From: Pectobacterium sp. CFBP8739
Lineage (GTDB): Bacteria > Pseudomonadota > Gammaproteobacteria > Enterobacterales > Enterobacteriaceae
Length of the DNA stretch: 64,000 bases
Direction: 5' to 3'
NCBI RefSeq assembly: GCF_013449375.1
Contig: NZ_JACDRR010000010.1
Location: 403,997-467,996, forward strand
Position numbers and translations under genes: made by a program. The notes beneath the pieces are model-generated. The model saw nothing but the letters and a program-made list of their open reading frames with translations. It did no database searches and was not told the DNA's origin. Positions 49,330 to 56,784 of this stretch are shown here, piece by piece; the stretch's first letter is position 1, and every line of letters starts with the position of its first letter.

Positions 49330-49962
49330 GTGAAAAATATAACGCTACTCGATGATGAGGTTCGAAATCAAATGAAAAAGAAGGTAAAACTCAGTTCGTT
49401 TTATTATGGCTTCCCTGTTTTTCTTGTTACGACGACGGATAATAACAACGGAAATATCAATATTGCTTCTGTATCGTCGTCAATTTCTCTCGGCGATAAA
49501 ATTATTATCGGTGTCACTAAAGGAAGTAAGACCTGCAGTAATTTATTATCTGGTTCCGATGTTGTCATCAATATTCCTGATTACAAACTGTGGGAGAAGG
49601 TTGAAGAACTGGGAAAATTAACCGGGAGCGATGTGCTATCTGAAGGTCAAATTAAATGGGGTGTCCAGGTCTGCCATGATAAATTCTCCAAAGTCGACCT
49701 TCATACTGAAGCCTCTAGCGATATTGCGCCGCCTCGGGTGATTGAATGTCCTATTCAGGCGGAATGTAAAACTATCAGCACGACGGACAAAGGGCGTTTT
49801 ATTCTCGTCGAACTGGATATTGTTAATGTCTGGGTAGATAGCGAGCTATTAGGAGCGAATGGTGTTGTTGATTCGTCAAAATGGAAGCCTCTGATCTACA
49901 ACTTCCGCGAATACGACACCACGGGGGACGCATTAGGTTTTAATTTTAAATACGGCCATTAA
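49330..49962 (+). CDS. Flavin reductase family protein (flavoredoxin-like)
   Basis: A 210-aa split-barrel flavoprotein: FPVFLVTTTDNNNGNINIASVSS matches the FMN-binding start of the flavin-reductase-like domain (quoted in part), then IIIGVTKGSKTCSNLLSG and DVVINIPDYKLWEKVE. An AAGGAGT ribosome binding site lies seven bases before the ATG. It probably binds FMN and reduces flavin or a small molecule. The divergent cupin-like pair suggests a shared pathway, not identified. Confidence 0.85.
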   Translation: MKNITLLDDEVRNQMKKKVKLSSFYYGFPVFLVTTTDNNNGNINIASVSSSISLGDKIIIGVTKGSKTCSNLLSGSDVVINIPDYKLWEKVEELGKLTGSDVLSEGQIKWGVQVCHDKFSKVDLHTEASSDIAPPRVIECPIQAECKTISTTDKGRFILVELDIVNVWVDSELLGANGVVDSSKWKPLIYNFREYDTTGDALGFNFKYGH

Positions 49963-50196
49963 TATTACGGGGGAGAACGCTGCTGTATTATTTATTTTCA
50001 GGCGGTAGCACTCTTTCATGCTGTTGATGAAAGGGGCTCTCCATGCTGATGTGATCATTCCATTTTGGGGTCACGCCGTCATCGAACTAACTTGACCCCA
50101 AATCTGACCACCAAATGCTCCCGATGCGGAGGGTAAACTGAAAATGCATCGGGAACGATTCTCAGGTGGAACGCATTGAATAAAACGATAAAAGCA
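49963..50196. other. Chromosomal side of the island junction, with two inverted repeats
   Basis: No credible gene. TTTGGGGTCA (50064-50073) and TGACCCCAAA (50093-50102) form a perfect 10-bp inverted repeat that looks like a pair of mobile-element ends or a small stem. A second inverted repeat TCCCGATGC / GCATCGGGA follows (about 50117-50151). Confidence 0.5.
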
Positions 50197-50232
50197 AAAA
50201 TCCCGCTTAAATTTCTTTAAGCGGGATTTTCT
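50197..50232 (-). terminator. Terminator belonging to the tRNA-Asn transcription unit
   Basis: A 14-bp perfect stem AAAATCCCGCTTAA / TTAAGCGGGATTTT with a six-base loop, followed on the minus strand by TTTTGC. It lies four bases downstream of the tRNA 3' end and shows that this side is the original chromosome. Confidence 0.8.
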
Positions 50233-50236
50233 AAAT

Positions 50237-50260
50237 TGGCTCCTCTGACTGGACTCGAAC
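50237..50260 (-). other. Attachment site: 24-nt 3' end of tRNA-Asn
   Basis: The minus strand reads GTTCGAGTCCAGTCAGAG then GAGCCA, identical to the last 24 nt of the E. coli tRNA-Asn gene including CCA. Immediately 5' of it the tRNA sequence stops (CAGATGAA in place of the T-stem). Integrative elements that enter a tRNA gene leave exactly such a 3' copy at their far end. The element therefore lies to the right and its integrase and the intact tRNA are expected beyond the window. Confidence 0.85.
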
Positions 50261-50536
50261 TTCATCTGTATCTCCTGTTATTTCTGGTCTAGAGAAAATG
50301 TTGTTTATTTTTACCATCATATTTACCAACGTTTTTTAATCCGGTGTCGATAAAATGTCAATTATATTCAATTGGTTATGACAACATGCGGTGCTGAACT
50401 CTATTGAACAATATGCATACTCGGGCTTGGTATGCTTTTGCTTTTATCCGCTCTATTTCAATAGATTAGCACCATCAAAACCGATATCTTTAGGCATAAC
50501 ATATCAAAGAGATAAGTAAAACCAAAAGGATACGTT
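50261..50536. other. Non-coding left edge of the integrated element
   Basis: 276 bp of AT-rich sequence between the attachment site and the first island gene. I see no gene or strong hairpin; a purine-rich GATAAGTAAAACCAAAAGGA just before 50537 supplies the ribosome binding site. Confidence 0.4.
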
Positions 50537-51379
50537 ATGACCAAAGCGGAGATCGCCGAAGCTGTTAAGGAATGGTTCAACATTGAAAACTACAGCGTCC
50601 TGCAAAATTTGACAGTGGAACAGCTTTTCCAAGAGATAGAGAACAGGATTGTCGCCTATCGTATGGAACAAAACCGGGCTGAGCTGTCTCCTGAAAACCT
50701 TCGCAGGCATCAGAAATATTACGAAGAGCTGATTGAAGGCAAGGTCGTGTTTGGTGATGTTTTCGGGGGGCCAGAAAAAAGACTGTCTTCCAGCTATGCC
50801 ATCAAGCCTGTCACACACCAAGGGCTATGGGAGGTGGCGGGTTATGTGGCTGCTTTCGATAAATACGTTAACCCGGAAGGAAAACCCCTACCCCATATGG
50901 AAGTCTCACACTATCTGAAGGAAGCCGGGTTAAACAACGAGGGGCTGATGCTGGTTCAAATTAATCTGGCGGAAACGTCATCCGAAGAAATCATCAATCA
51001 CCTGAAAGTAATGGTTCCTGAGTGGAAAGAACAACTACAGGCTCCTGAGCCTCCAGCCAGAGATTTTCGCTTTGGGGTCAGCAACCTCAAAAGAATACTC
51101 GATTACAACATCATTCCCATCATGGATTTGCTGTTCTGGGCGCAGGATGAAGAGGTCAGGATTGGTATGCCGCAACTGACTAGCTTTTTATACCCTGATG
51201 AGTTTAAAGACGGTATTCGTGATGTTGAAAAAGTGAAATCAACAGATCATCCACTGGCAGTCAAGTATCTGACAAAGCTTGCTCACTATCAGTCTTTTGT
51301 AGATTTTACATACAGATACGACGACAGAAGACACTGGAAGGTTAAGGATCTCATCACTGACGAACTCGGCGAGGACTAA
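50537..51379 (+). CDS. DUF6387-like protein of integrative elements
   Basis: A 280-aa cytoplasmic protein that resembles the DUF6387 family found beside AlpA regulators in integrated elements; the assignment rests on memory of the pattern (MTKAEIAEAVKEWFNIENY, NLKRILDYNIIPIMDLLFWAQ, DRRHWKVKDLI). The C-terminal part is helical, with NYNIIPIMDL-type segments. No catalytic motif is visible. First gene inside the island, reading away from the attachment site. Confidence 0.65.
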   Translation: MTKAEIAEAVKEWFNIENYSVLQNLTVEQLFQEIENRIVAYRMEQNRAELSPENLRRHQKYYEELIEGKVVFGDVFGGPEKRLSSSYAIKPVTHQGLWEVAGYVAAFDKYVNPEGKPLPHMEVSHYLKEAGLNNEGLMLVQINLAETSSEEIINHLKVMVPEWKEQLQAPEPPARDFRFGVSNLKRILDYNIIPIMDLLFWAQDEEVRIGMPQLTSFLYPDEFKDGIRDVEKVKSTDHPLAVKYLTKLAHYQSFVDFTYRYDDRRHWKVKDLITDELGED

Positions 51380-51554
51380 CATTCCCGGAGGCGGTGTGTT
51401 GCGCAATGCAGATATCGCCTACATTCACTCAACCTGAACATACCCTATTTTTATCCTCCCAAAAATCTGCGTAAAAAACTCTTTTCTGAACATCCCTCTT
51501 AAATCATAAGAAAAATCCATACAATTATCTCATCGAACAACACAGGAGATAAAT

Positions 51555-51773
51555 ATGGTTCAAATCGTAGTAAATAAAAAACAACGCCTTATCCGTTTAC
51601 CAGAAGTGATTAGAAGAACAGGATTTGGAAAGACATGGATTTATACGCTTATTAAAGCTGGTCGCTTTCCATCGCAGGTTAAAACGGGTTTAAGGTCTAT
51701 TGCCTTTATTGAAAGTGAGATTGATGCATGGATTGAGAAAATCATTTCTGATTCACGTCCTGTATCTGAATAA
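51555..51773 (+). CDS. AlpA family phage/island transcriptional regulator
   Basis: A 72-aa MerR-like winged-helix protein: LIRLPEVIRRTGFGKTWIYTLIKAGRFPSQV is the DNA-binding core (quoted in part), followed by SIAFIESEIDAWIEKII. AlpA proteins control integrase or excision genes of prophages and islands. Preceded by AGGAGATAAAT. Supports the mobile nature of the region. Confidence 0.92.
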   Translation: MVQIVVNKKQRLIRLPEVIRRTGFGKTWIYTLIKAGRFPSQVKTGLRSIAFIESEIDAWIEKIISDSRPVSE

Positions 51774-51805
51774 CAAACATTTTAATAACAACAAGAGGAA
51801 ATAAA

Positions 51806-52120
51806 ATGAATAGTAATGAAATGAAAAATATCAAAGAGTCATCTACCAATGTTTTTACTGCTATGGCGAAGAATCTTTATATCACAGGAATACGTATATA
51901 TAAAGAACAAGAAGGTTATGAGGTATTGGAAGCCATAATGTTAGATAGCAACAGAACGGAATCATATCTTTCGCATGTTAAAGAATATCTGGCAAAACGC
52001 TTTGATGAACATATGGAAGATGCGGCTAAGAGAGAAAGACTTATCTATGTTGATATGGATAAGGTTATGCATGAAATGAGATATGTTCATACTCAAGCAT
52101 TACTTTTTAGTATGAGCTAA
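51806..52120 (+). CDS. Unrecognised 104-aa island protein
   Basis: First of five small genes in a row. Mostly helical, with MAKNLYITGIRIYKEQEGYE and a charged C-terminal half (VKEYLAKRFDEHMED). No known domain. A good AAGAGGAAAT ribosome binding site lies before the ATG. A GNRA stem-loop follows the stop at 52135. Confidence 0.65.
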   Translation: MNSNEMKNIKESSTNVFTAMAKNLYITGIRIYKEQEGYEVLEAIMLDSNRTESYLSHVKEYLAKRFDEHMEDAAKRERLIYVDMDKVMHEMRYVHTQALLFSMS

Positions 52121-52134
52121 CAACAGCATATTCG

Positions 52135-52148
52135 GCCCCGAAAGGGGC
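52135..52148 (+). other. Intergenic stem-loop 1 with GAAA tetraloop
   Basis: GCCCC-GAAA-GGGGC, 15 bases after a stop codon. Followed by TAATAAAAAAC, which is too poor in T for a strong terminator. One of three similar hairpins in this gene series. Confidence 0.7.
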
Positions 52149-52197
52149 TAATAAAAAACAATCAATTAAATAAACATTTAACTATGAGGATACAAAT

Positions 52198-52494
52198 ATG
52201 TCTAAAGAAAAAATAGGTGTTAATAAATCAACCGGACTGTTCTATAACCTTGCATGTAGATCGTTTGCTGCAAGCTGGAATCTGTTCATGGAAGTTAATG
52301 GTGATGGTGACGCCAATGATTATTTGGATGACCCGGATTTTATGAGTCCATTTATTATTCATGTGATTGACCATATTCAGAACAACTTTGAAAGATTCAC
52401 TGCCCAAGAGGGAAATGATGGTGATATTAATGAGGTTAACTTTGAACTGGTCGCTGCCATGTTAGTCGATTATTCAGACAGCTTTAGAAAGTAA
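52198..52494 (+). CDS. Unrecognised 98-aa acidic island protein
   Basis: An acidic protein with NGDGDANDYLDDPDFMSPF and a C-terminal EGNDGDINEVNFELVAAML. The NGDGDAN stretch looks like a calcium loop but may be chance. No known family. A GAGGATAC ribosome binding site precedes the ATG. Strong negative charge is a feature shared with DNA-mimic and anti-silencing proteins, but nothing firmer supports that. Confidence 0.65.
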   Translation: MSKEKIGVNKSTGLFYNLACRSFAASWNLFMEVNGDGDANDYLDDPDFMSPFIIHVIDHIQNNFERFTAQEGNDGDINEVNFELVAAMLVDYSDSFRK

Positions 52495-52505
52495 GAACTC
52501 ACCTT

Positions 52506-52519
52506 GCCCCGCAAGGGGC
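52506..52519 (+). other. Intergenic stem-loop 2 with GCAA tetraloop
   Basis: GCCCC-GCAA-GGGGC, 11 bases after a stop codon, the same stem as stem-loop 1 with another GNRA loop. No T run. Confidence 0.7.
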
Positions 52520-52543
52520 TAACCAAAATATAAGAGAAAATAT

Positions 52544-52780
52544 ATGACAAATAAAATGTCTGTAGTAGTAAGTATGCTGTGCGAAGGAACCCCGAAAGTA
52601 AAGAATACTATTCAAGAAAGCCTAGATGTGTTTCTTGCTCTGAGCGGGTATTCAGTAGAAGAAATGATAGGAGATAAAAACTTAGTAGATGCATTAAATC
52701 GACATATAAATAACGATTTAGTCGATGAGTTAGGTCTGGAATACGGTTCTGTCATCATCAATGTCGTTTATAATAACTAA
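52544..52780 (+). CDS. Unrecognised 78-aa island protein
   Basis: A small, mildly acidic protein (KNTIQESLDVFLALSGYSVEEM, quoted in part, and a beta-like C-terminus EYGSVIINVVYNN). No family recognised. It is spaced 26 bp from the next small gene; AAGAGAAAATAT lies ahead of its start. Confidence 0.6.
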   Translation: MTNKMSVVVSMLCEGTPKVKNTIQESLDVFLALSGYSVEEMIGDKNLVDALNRHINNDLVDELGLEYGSVIINVVYNN

Positions 52781-52806
52781 CCATTAACATAATAAAAGGA
52801 TTAAAG

Positions 52807-53157
52807 ATGAAAGAGATTATATTAAATAAAAATGAAGAAGAACAAAACGAACTTATTGCCAACATCTTACAAGGATACTGTGATGAGATATATGGTATTT
52901 ATGAAAAACATCCTGAAACAGCAATCGATATTTTGAACGATGGTTTCATGTCAAGCGTCATATATGATGTTTTGATAACTCGTGAGATGAAGAAATGCTC
53001 TATCAAAAATGATGTATCTGATATAAATAGAAGGGATTTAAAAGCCGATATCTTGTATTGGCATCAAGAACACATCATTGAACTTGTTTCAAAGAATATA
53101 AATCAGGATGAAAATCAAGATCCTGTTTATTGGAAGCTAAAAGTGACAGTTGTTTGA
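52807..53157 (+). CDS. Unrecognised 116-aa island protein
   Basis: A helical, acidic protein beginning MKEIILNKNEEEQNELIANI, with CDEIYGIYEKHPETAIDIL and LKADILYWHQEHIIELV. No known domain. An AAAAGGATTAAAG ribosome binding site precedes the ATG. It sits directly ahead of the truncated H-NS gene, separated by 41 bp with stem-loop 3. Confidence 0.6.
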   Translation: MKEIILNKNEEEQNELIANILQGYCDEIYGIYEKHPETAIDILNDGFMSSVIYDVLITREMKKCSIKNDVSDINRRDLKADILYWHQEHIIELVSKNINQDENQDPVYWKLKVTVV

Positions 53158-53175
53158 TTTTAAATATTATGAATA

Positions 53176-53193
53176 TTCCCTCGAAAGAGGGAA
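53176..53193 (+). other. Intergenic stem-loop 3 with GAAA tetraloop
   Basis: TTCCCTC-GAAA-GAGGGAA, a seven-base-pair stem, 18 bases after a stop codon and six before the H-NS-like start. Same design as stem-loops 1 and 2. Confidence 0.7.
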
Positions 53194-53198
53194 ATAAC

Positions 53199-53468
53199 AT
53201 GAATGATAAAACTAAGAGGTATAATATGATTGATGAATTCCATGTTATGTTTATGTATAGAAAAATCCAAGCAGAAGCGGCTACTACTGACTTAAAGACA
53301 TTGAATGAACTGTTGACGAAGTTCCGCAAGGTAGTAGCGGAACGCCGTGAAGAATACTATCAGGATATTGGCGAGAAAAAGGCTCAGAAATTGAGGGATA
53401 AGAGATTACAGAAGTTACTTGAGAAAATGGGGCGGGATCGTGTATCACCTGAAGACCTTTATCACTGA
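53199..53468 (+). CDS. Truncated H-NS-like protein (H-NST type), no DNA-binding domain
   Basis: An 89-aa protein that matches only the N-terminal oligomerisation half of H-NS: LKTLNELLTKFRKVVAERREEY parallels the H-NS helix around VVNERREE, and KLRDKRLQKLLEKMGRDRVSPEDLYH parallels the second dimerisation helix ending in DGIDPNEL. The C-terminal TWTGQGRTP DNA-binding domain is absent. H-NST proteins in enterobacterial islands act as dominant antagonists of H-NS (family knowledge). The ATG at 53199 follows stem-loop 3; a frame open to 53130 lies in the upstream gene. Confidence 0.75.
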   Translation: MNDKTKRYNMIDEFHVMFMYRKIQAEAATTDLKTLNELLTKFRKVVAERREEYYQDIGEKKAQKLRDKRLQKLLEKMGRDRVSPEDLYH

Positions 53469-53575
53469 CACCTGACACTGCTACAGATGCTATTGATGAT
53501 GACATCCATATTTCGCCCTCCATCGAAGTGTTCGGCACTGAAAACGATACAGTCATACCCGTGTCTAATACATAG
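53469..53575 (+). pseudogene. Possible C-terminal tail remnant of a lost gene
   Basis: In the frame one base back from the H-NS-like gene, DTATDAIDDDIHISPSIEVF and VIPVSNT run to a TAG at 53573. It reads like a real acidic protein tail but has no start. It may be a relic left when the region was assembled. Confidence 0.3.
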
Positions 53576-53586
53576 AGGGTAGGAAT

Positions 53587-53910
53587 GTGATCGCAGTGCT
53601 TTTTGAAGCAGATGTTGTTGCCACACAGCAAGAACGTTATCTCCAGCTTGCTGCTGAATTGAAACCGCTATTAGCAGATATTGATGGTTTTATTTCTATC
53701 GAGCGTTTCCAGAGTCTGACAACGGCGGGAAAGATACTGTCATTGTCTTGGTGGCGGGATGAAGAGGCCGTATTGCTATGGAAACAAAATGTTTTGCATA
53801 AGGCGGCTCAATCAGAGGGACGTCAATCTATCTTCTCGTTTTATCGCATCCGTATTGCCCATGTACTCAGAGACTATTCATCAGAAACCAGAGGTCAGAC
53901 CGATGTATGA
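53587..53910 (+). CDS. ABM-family small monooxygenase-like protein
   Basis: A 107-aa dimeric alpha/beta-barrel protein of the antibiotic-biosynthesis-monooxygenase group: [56 protein letters not shown]. Start codon is GTG or ATG-like at 53587 after GAGGGTAGG. It overlaps the ACT-domain gene by eight bases, and both are followed two bases later by an ArsR-type regulator. Substrate unknown; the family includes heme- and quinol-oxygenases. Confidence 0.85.
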   Translation: MIAVLFEADVVATQQERYLQLAAELKPLLADIDGFISIERFQSLTTAGKILSLSWWRDEEAVLLWKQNVLHKAAQSEGRQSIFSFYRIRIAHVLRDYSSETRGQTDV

Positions 53911-54295
53911 CATCCATGTTGTTTTAAAGAACACACCGGGCGAACTGGCTGCACTGGGGACGGTATTAGGTCAAAACGGTATTGGCCTTGAGGGTGGTGG
54001 CGTATTTACTGTTGCAGACAAAGCACACGCGCATTTTCTTGTTGAGAAGGGGGATGCTGCCAAAGCCGTGCTGGAAAACGCAGGATTTCAGGTTGAAAGC
54101 GTATGCAGACCACTGATCCGAAAACTTAAGCAAGAGCGCCCCGGTGAGCTGGGAGAGATAGCGGCAATGCTGGCTGAGAAGGGGGTTAATATCCTGTACC
54201 AATATAGCGATCATGCAAACCAACTGATCCTTGTGACTGATAATGATAGGCTTGCCAGTAAAGCAACGGAGAAATGGGCTGTCGTGCCTGAGTAA
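53903..54295 (+). CDS. Protein with two ACT-like domains
   Basis: A 130-aa protein. The first half, [19 protein letters not shown], with [13 protein letters not shown], and the second half, [21 protein letters not shown], are each typical beta-alpha-beta-beta-alpha-beta ACT units, which bind amino acids or similar small ligands. It contains no other domain. Overlap with the monooxygenase gene and a one-base gap to the ArsR-type gene imply a joint function, probably ligand sensing. Confidence 0.85.
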   Translation: MYDIHVVLKNTPGELAALGTVLGQNGIGLEGGGVFTVADKAHAHFLVEKGDAAKAVLENAGFQVESVCRPLIRKLKQERPGELGEIAAMLAEKGVNILYQYSDHANQLILVTDNDRLASKATEKWAVVPE

Positions 54296-54296
54296 C

Positions 54297-54998
54297 ATGT
54301 TAAAACACGCTAATTCAACAGATAGCGGTGATGCTCTGGAACATTCAATGGCGGCCTTAGCTGCTGCCATGTCTGATCCTTCCCGCATAAAAATGCTCTG
54401 CGCATTGATGGATGGACGTGCATGGACAGCGACAGAGTTAAGTGCGGTCGTTGATATAGCGGCATCAACTGCGAGTGCGCACCTGTCCCGACTTGTCAGT
54501 GAGGGACTGATTACCTGTCTTTCTCAGGGGCGTCATCGTTATTACCGTCTGGCAGGAACAGACATTGCCGGGCTGATTGAGAACATTATGGGCGTGTCAT
54601 GGCGTTCGGTTTCATCAGCTAAAATCAGCACCCCTTCCTCGTTACGAGTTGCCCGGACGTGTTATGACCATCTTGCAGGTGAAATCGCTGTTCAGATCTA
54701 TGATTATATGGTTGTTGAAGGGTGGATAACGCCAGATGGTGTTTCACTGACGCTATCGGGACAAAATCAGTTCCGAGAGTTAGGTATTATGCTCAACCCC
54801 AAAACACGGCGTAAAGCGTGCTGTGCTTGCCTTGATTGGAGTGAGCGGCGGTTTCATCTTGGTGGCGAAGCGGGGGCTGCATTTTTTACGTATTGTGAGC
54901 AAAAAGAATGGTTAACCAGAATTTCGGGATTTAGGGAAGTAATCATTACTTCCAGTGGAAAACAGGCGTTTAAAAAATTGTTCAAGTTGCATACGTAA
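54297..54998 (+). CDS. ArsR-type winged-helix regulator with extended C-terminus
   Basis: A 233-aa regulator. Residues about 15-100 are an ArsR-like winged helix (LAAAMSDPSRIKMLCALMDG, ATELSAVVDIAASTASAHLSRL, SQGRHRYYRLAG). The C-terminal 130 residues have no known name but carry CCACLDWSERRFHLGGEAGAAFF, a Cys-rich segment that could bind metal or sense redox state. The ATG at 54297 follows the ACT gene stop by one base. Third gene of the operon; it probably controls it. Confidence 0.85.
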   Translation: MLKHANSTDSGDALEHSMAALAAAMSDPSRIKMLCALMDGRAWTATELSAVVDIAASTASAHLSRLVSEGLITCLSQGRHRYYRLAGTDIAGLIENIMGVSWRSVSSAKISTPSSLRVARTCYDHLAGEIAVQIYDYMVVEGWITPDGVSLTLSGQNQFRELGIMLNPKTRRKACCACLDWSERRFHLGGEAGAAFFTYCEQKEWLTRISGFREVIITSSGKQAFKKLFKLHT

Positions 54999-55004
54999 TA
55001 TAAT

Positions 55005-55484
55005 TTACACAGCCATTTTCCTGCGTTTTGTATTAGATATTCCAAAATCTGCTGAAATACTGGAAAGCTGCTCAAGACTCTGCTCAACAGAACGTTGAAA
55101 CTGAAGTGCTGCTTCTGTACGCTGTTTTATAATTAGGGATACAATTTCTTCATCACTTTTTTCTTGAATTGTTTTCCTATAAAGACTACGTTCATAAAAT
55201 TTATCAAGATTCCCTGATGATTTTGCAGATGTGTTAGCTGTTGAAAAACTTATAGGATTAAGTTCACCGATGAAATTACCCACAAGTGATTGTCTCTTCT
55301 TATCCAGTCTGCGCAGTTCACTATGAGCAGATCTATATTTATCTACTTCGGTACCAAAAGGTGTAGCCTCACGAACTTTACGATAGCCTTCTAAATATTC
55401 ATCCATTGATGGTTGTTGCTTTAGTTTTTCAACTGTTTCAAAATAGGTTAATAAATCACTGTTATCTAGTTTTGTTTTTCTCAT
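55005..55484 (-). CDS. Unrecognised 159-aa coiled-coil island protein
   Basis: A charged, helical protein starting MRKTKLDNSDLLTYFETVEKLK, with SAHSELRRLDKKRQSLVG and a C-terminal EAALQFQRSVEQSLEQL coiled coil. The ending SNTKRRKMAV is basic. No known domain. The ATG at 55484 has AAAGGAAAT in front; the frame open to 55532 is AT-rich leader. Transcribed with the RepL-like gene upstream on the same strand; a replication- or partition-accessory role is possible only by association. Confidence 0.6.
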   Translation of the reverse strand: MRKTKLDNSDLLTYFETVEKLKQQPSMDEYLEGYRKVREATPFGTEVDKYRSAHSELRRLDKKRQSLVGNFIGELNPISFSTANTSAKSSGNLDKFYERSLYRKTIQEKSDEEIVSLIIKQRTEAALQFQRSVEQSLEQLSSISADFGISNTKRRKMAV

Positions 55485-55573
55485 AATATTTCCTTTAATT
55501 ATATATATTAATGGATAGAGAGAAAGTGTCAAATACAGAGAGATAAAAATAATACAATGTGCGAATAAATAGA

Positions 55574-56280
55574 TTATATTTTTTCATCGTCATTAACGTA
55601 TTCATGGTAATCATCGAGCATGTTATTTTCTGAGATTGAGTCCCAATCAATATCATCATCAGGTGCAGAAAGTGATGGTGTTTTATCTTCCTTTTTTGTT
55701 GTTTCTTCTTCATCCTTATTATTTATAAATATGGACTCTTTATATACGGTAGAAAAAACATTCTCGACGCCTTCACTGGTAGTTCTGAGCGATTTTTTAC
55801 ATATTCCTTACGTGTTCCATTAAGCGTTCTGTACTGGCCTTTCAGAAAGAGATTGGCATTTATTAATGTATGCTTACCATCTAATATAAGGATGCCTTTA
55901 TTGATAAGTTTTTTCCAGCATTTGCATACATTTGATTTACTCATGTTCAGTTCTTCAGCGAGTGCTGATTGAGATATACTGGCTATAAGATTACCATGCT
56001 GCATGAGCTTACATAATCGGATCATTATTGTGTATTCAGCGCCAGACATGTTCTTTCCGAGCTTTTCCAGATTATCTAAAAAAGCGTGAACATAGGCTAT
56101 TCCCGGTTGTATATCAGAACTATGCTCTTTCCTTACATTCACGGTTATTTTATCTTTTCTATTTCGGTTATAAAAACTGTAAATCTCTAGCTTTTGTTTA
56201 TCTGTGAAGTGATTTCTGTTGATATAGTTTTCTACTTCCTCATTGCTTGAGTTCATTATTGTGTTGTAATCAATGATCAT
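55574..56280 (-). pseudogene. RepL-like winged-helix protein, frameshifted in the C-terminal third
   Basis: The first 163 codons encode a RepL-like DNA-binding protein (GAEYTIMIRLCKLMQHGNL, SQSALAEELNMSKSNVCKCW, INANLFLKGQYRTLNGT). After a run of six A on the coding strand (55792-55797) the frame ends at 55723 with unrelated residues. In the next frame the expected acidic tail continues: KSLRTTSEGVENVFSTVYKE, then DDDIDWDSISENN, ending DDEKI at 55574. The DWD-S-I motif matches DWDNI in the intact RepL-like protein at 57554. One extra A would restore about 235 aa. It may still give a shorter, active protein. Confidence 0.75.
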
Positions 56281-56418
56281 AAGTATTCCTTTTATTATTA
56301 TAATATTATTTATATATAATGCAGGGCGTTATCTTGTCAAAAATAAATGTGAAAAAAGGAAAAATAATACACTTTTGCGAAATTGCGTTCACTTTTCTGG
56401 ATATGTTAGATCAGTGAA

Positions 56419-56502
56419 AAGTTTCCACAGAAGAAACTTTAGTTTCCGTACAGGAAACTTCGATTTCCCCAGAGGAAACTTAAATTTACGTACAGGAAAC
56501 TT
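56419..56502. repeat. Iteron array 1: four tandem 21-bp palindromic repeats
   Basis: Units at 56419, 56440, 56461 and 56482, each exactly 21 bp. Unit 2 reads AGTTTCC-GTACA-GGAAACT; units 1, 3 and 4 vary in the left arm and the spacer but keep the right arm GAAACTT. The array lies about 140 bp upstream of the frameshifted RepL-like gene. A 21-bp period places all units on one face of the helix, as expected for cooperative binding by an initiator or repressor. Confidence 0.9.
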
Positions 56503-56643
56503 TTATCGTTAAATCTCTTTAAAATATAATAGGTTACGACTCCTTAATACTGTAATATGTTTAATAACCTTAACGTGAAGTGTGCCGACTAAAATGCACC
56601 ATCTGATTTCTGTTTTATTTTTACTCTCGGTTATGAACAGCAA

Positions 56644-56664
56644 GTGATTGTTTTATACAATCAC
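56644..56664. repeat. Direct repeat copy 1 (itself palindromic)
   Basis: GTGATTG-TTTTATA-CAATCAC, 21 nt, an inverted repeat. The same sequence with two changes in the spacer recurs at 56785. Confidence 0.85.
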
Positions 56665-56681
56665 AAAGCGCAGTCGATTAC

Positions 56682-56747
56682 ATGAAAGTATTGTTATTGT
56701 TTTCCTTCTGTTTACTGGCAGCTATCGCCGCAATTCTTTATGGATAA
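56682..56747 (+). CDS. Possible 21-aa hydrophobic peptide
   Basis: MKVLLLFSFCLLAAIAAILY plus Gly: a Lys followed by one membrane-spanning segment. It lies between the two 21-nt repeats. Small membrane peptides of this kind are toxins in type I systems, but no antisense RNA or strong ribosome binding site is evident, so it may not be expressed. Confidence 0.3.
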   Translation: MKVLLLFSFCLLAAIAAILYG

Positions 56748-56784
56748 ATCCATTTCTAACAGGGATGAACCCTGTTTCAGCAAT

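Noticed and set aside
50071..50265. 64-aa minus-strand ORF over the attachment site
   Set aside because: It overlaps the terminator and the tRNA fragment and has no protein-like content.
56273..56512. 79-aa plus-strand ORF across iteron array 1
   Set aside because: Its C-terminal heptad repeats follow only from the 21-bp period of the iterons; there is no ribosome binding site or known domain.
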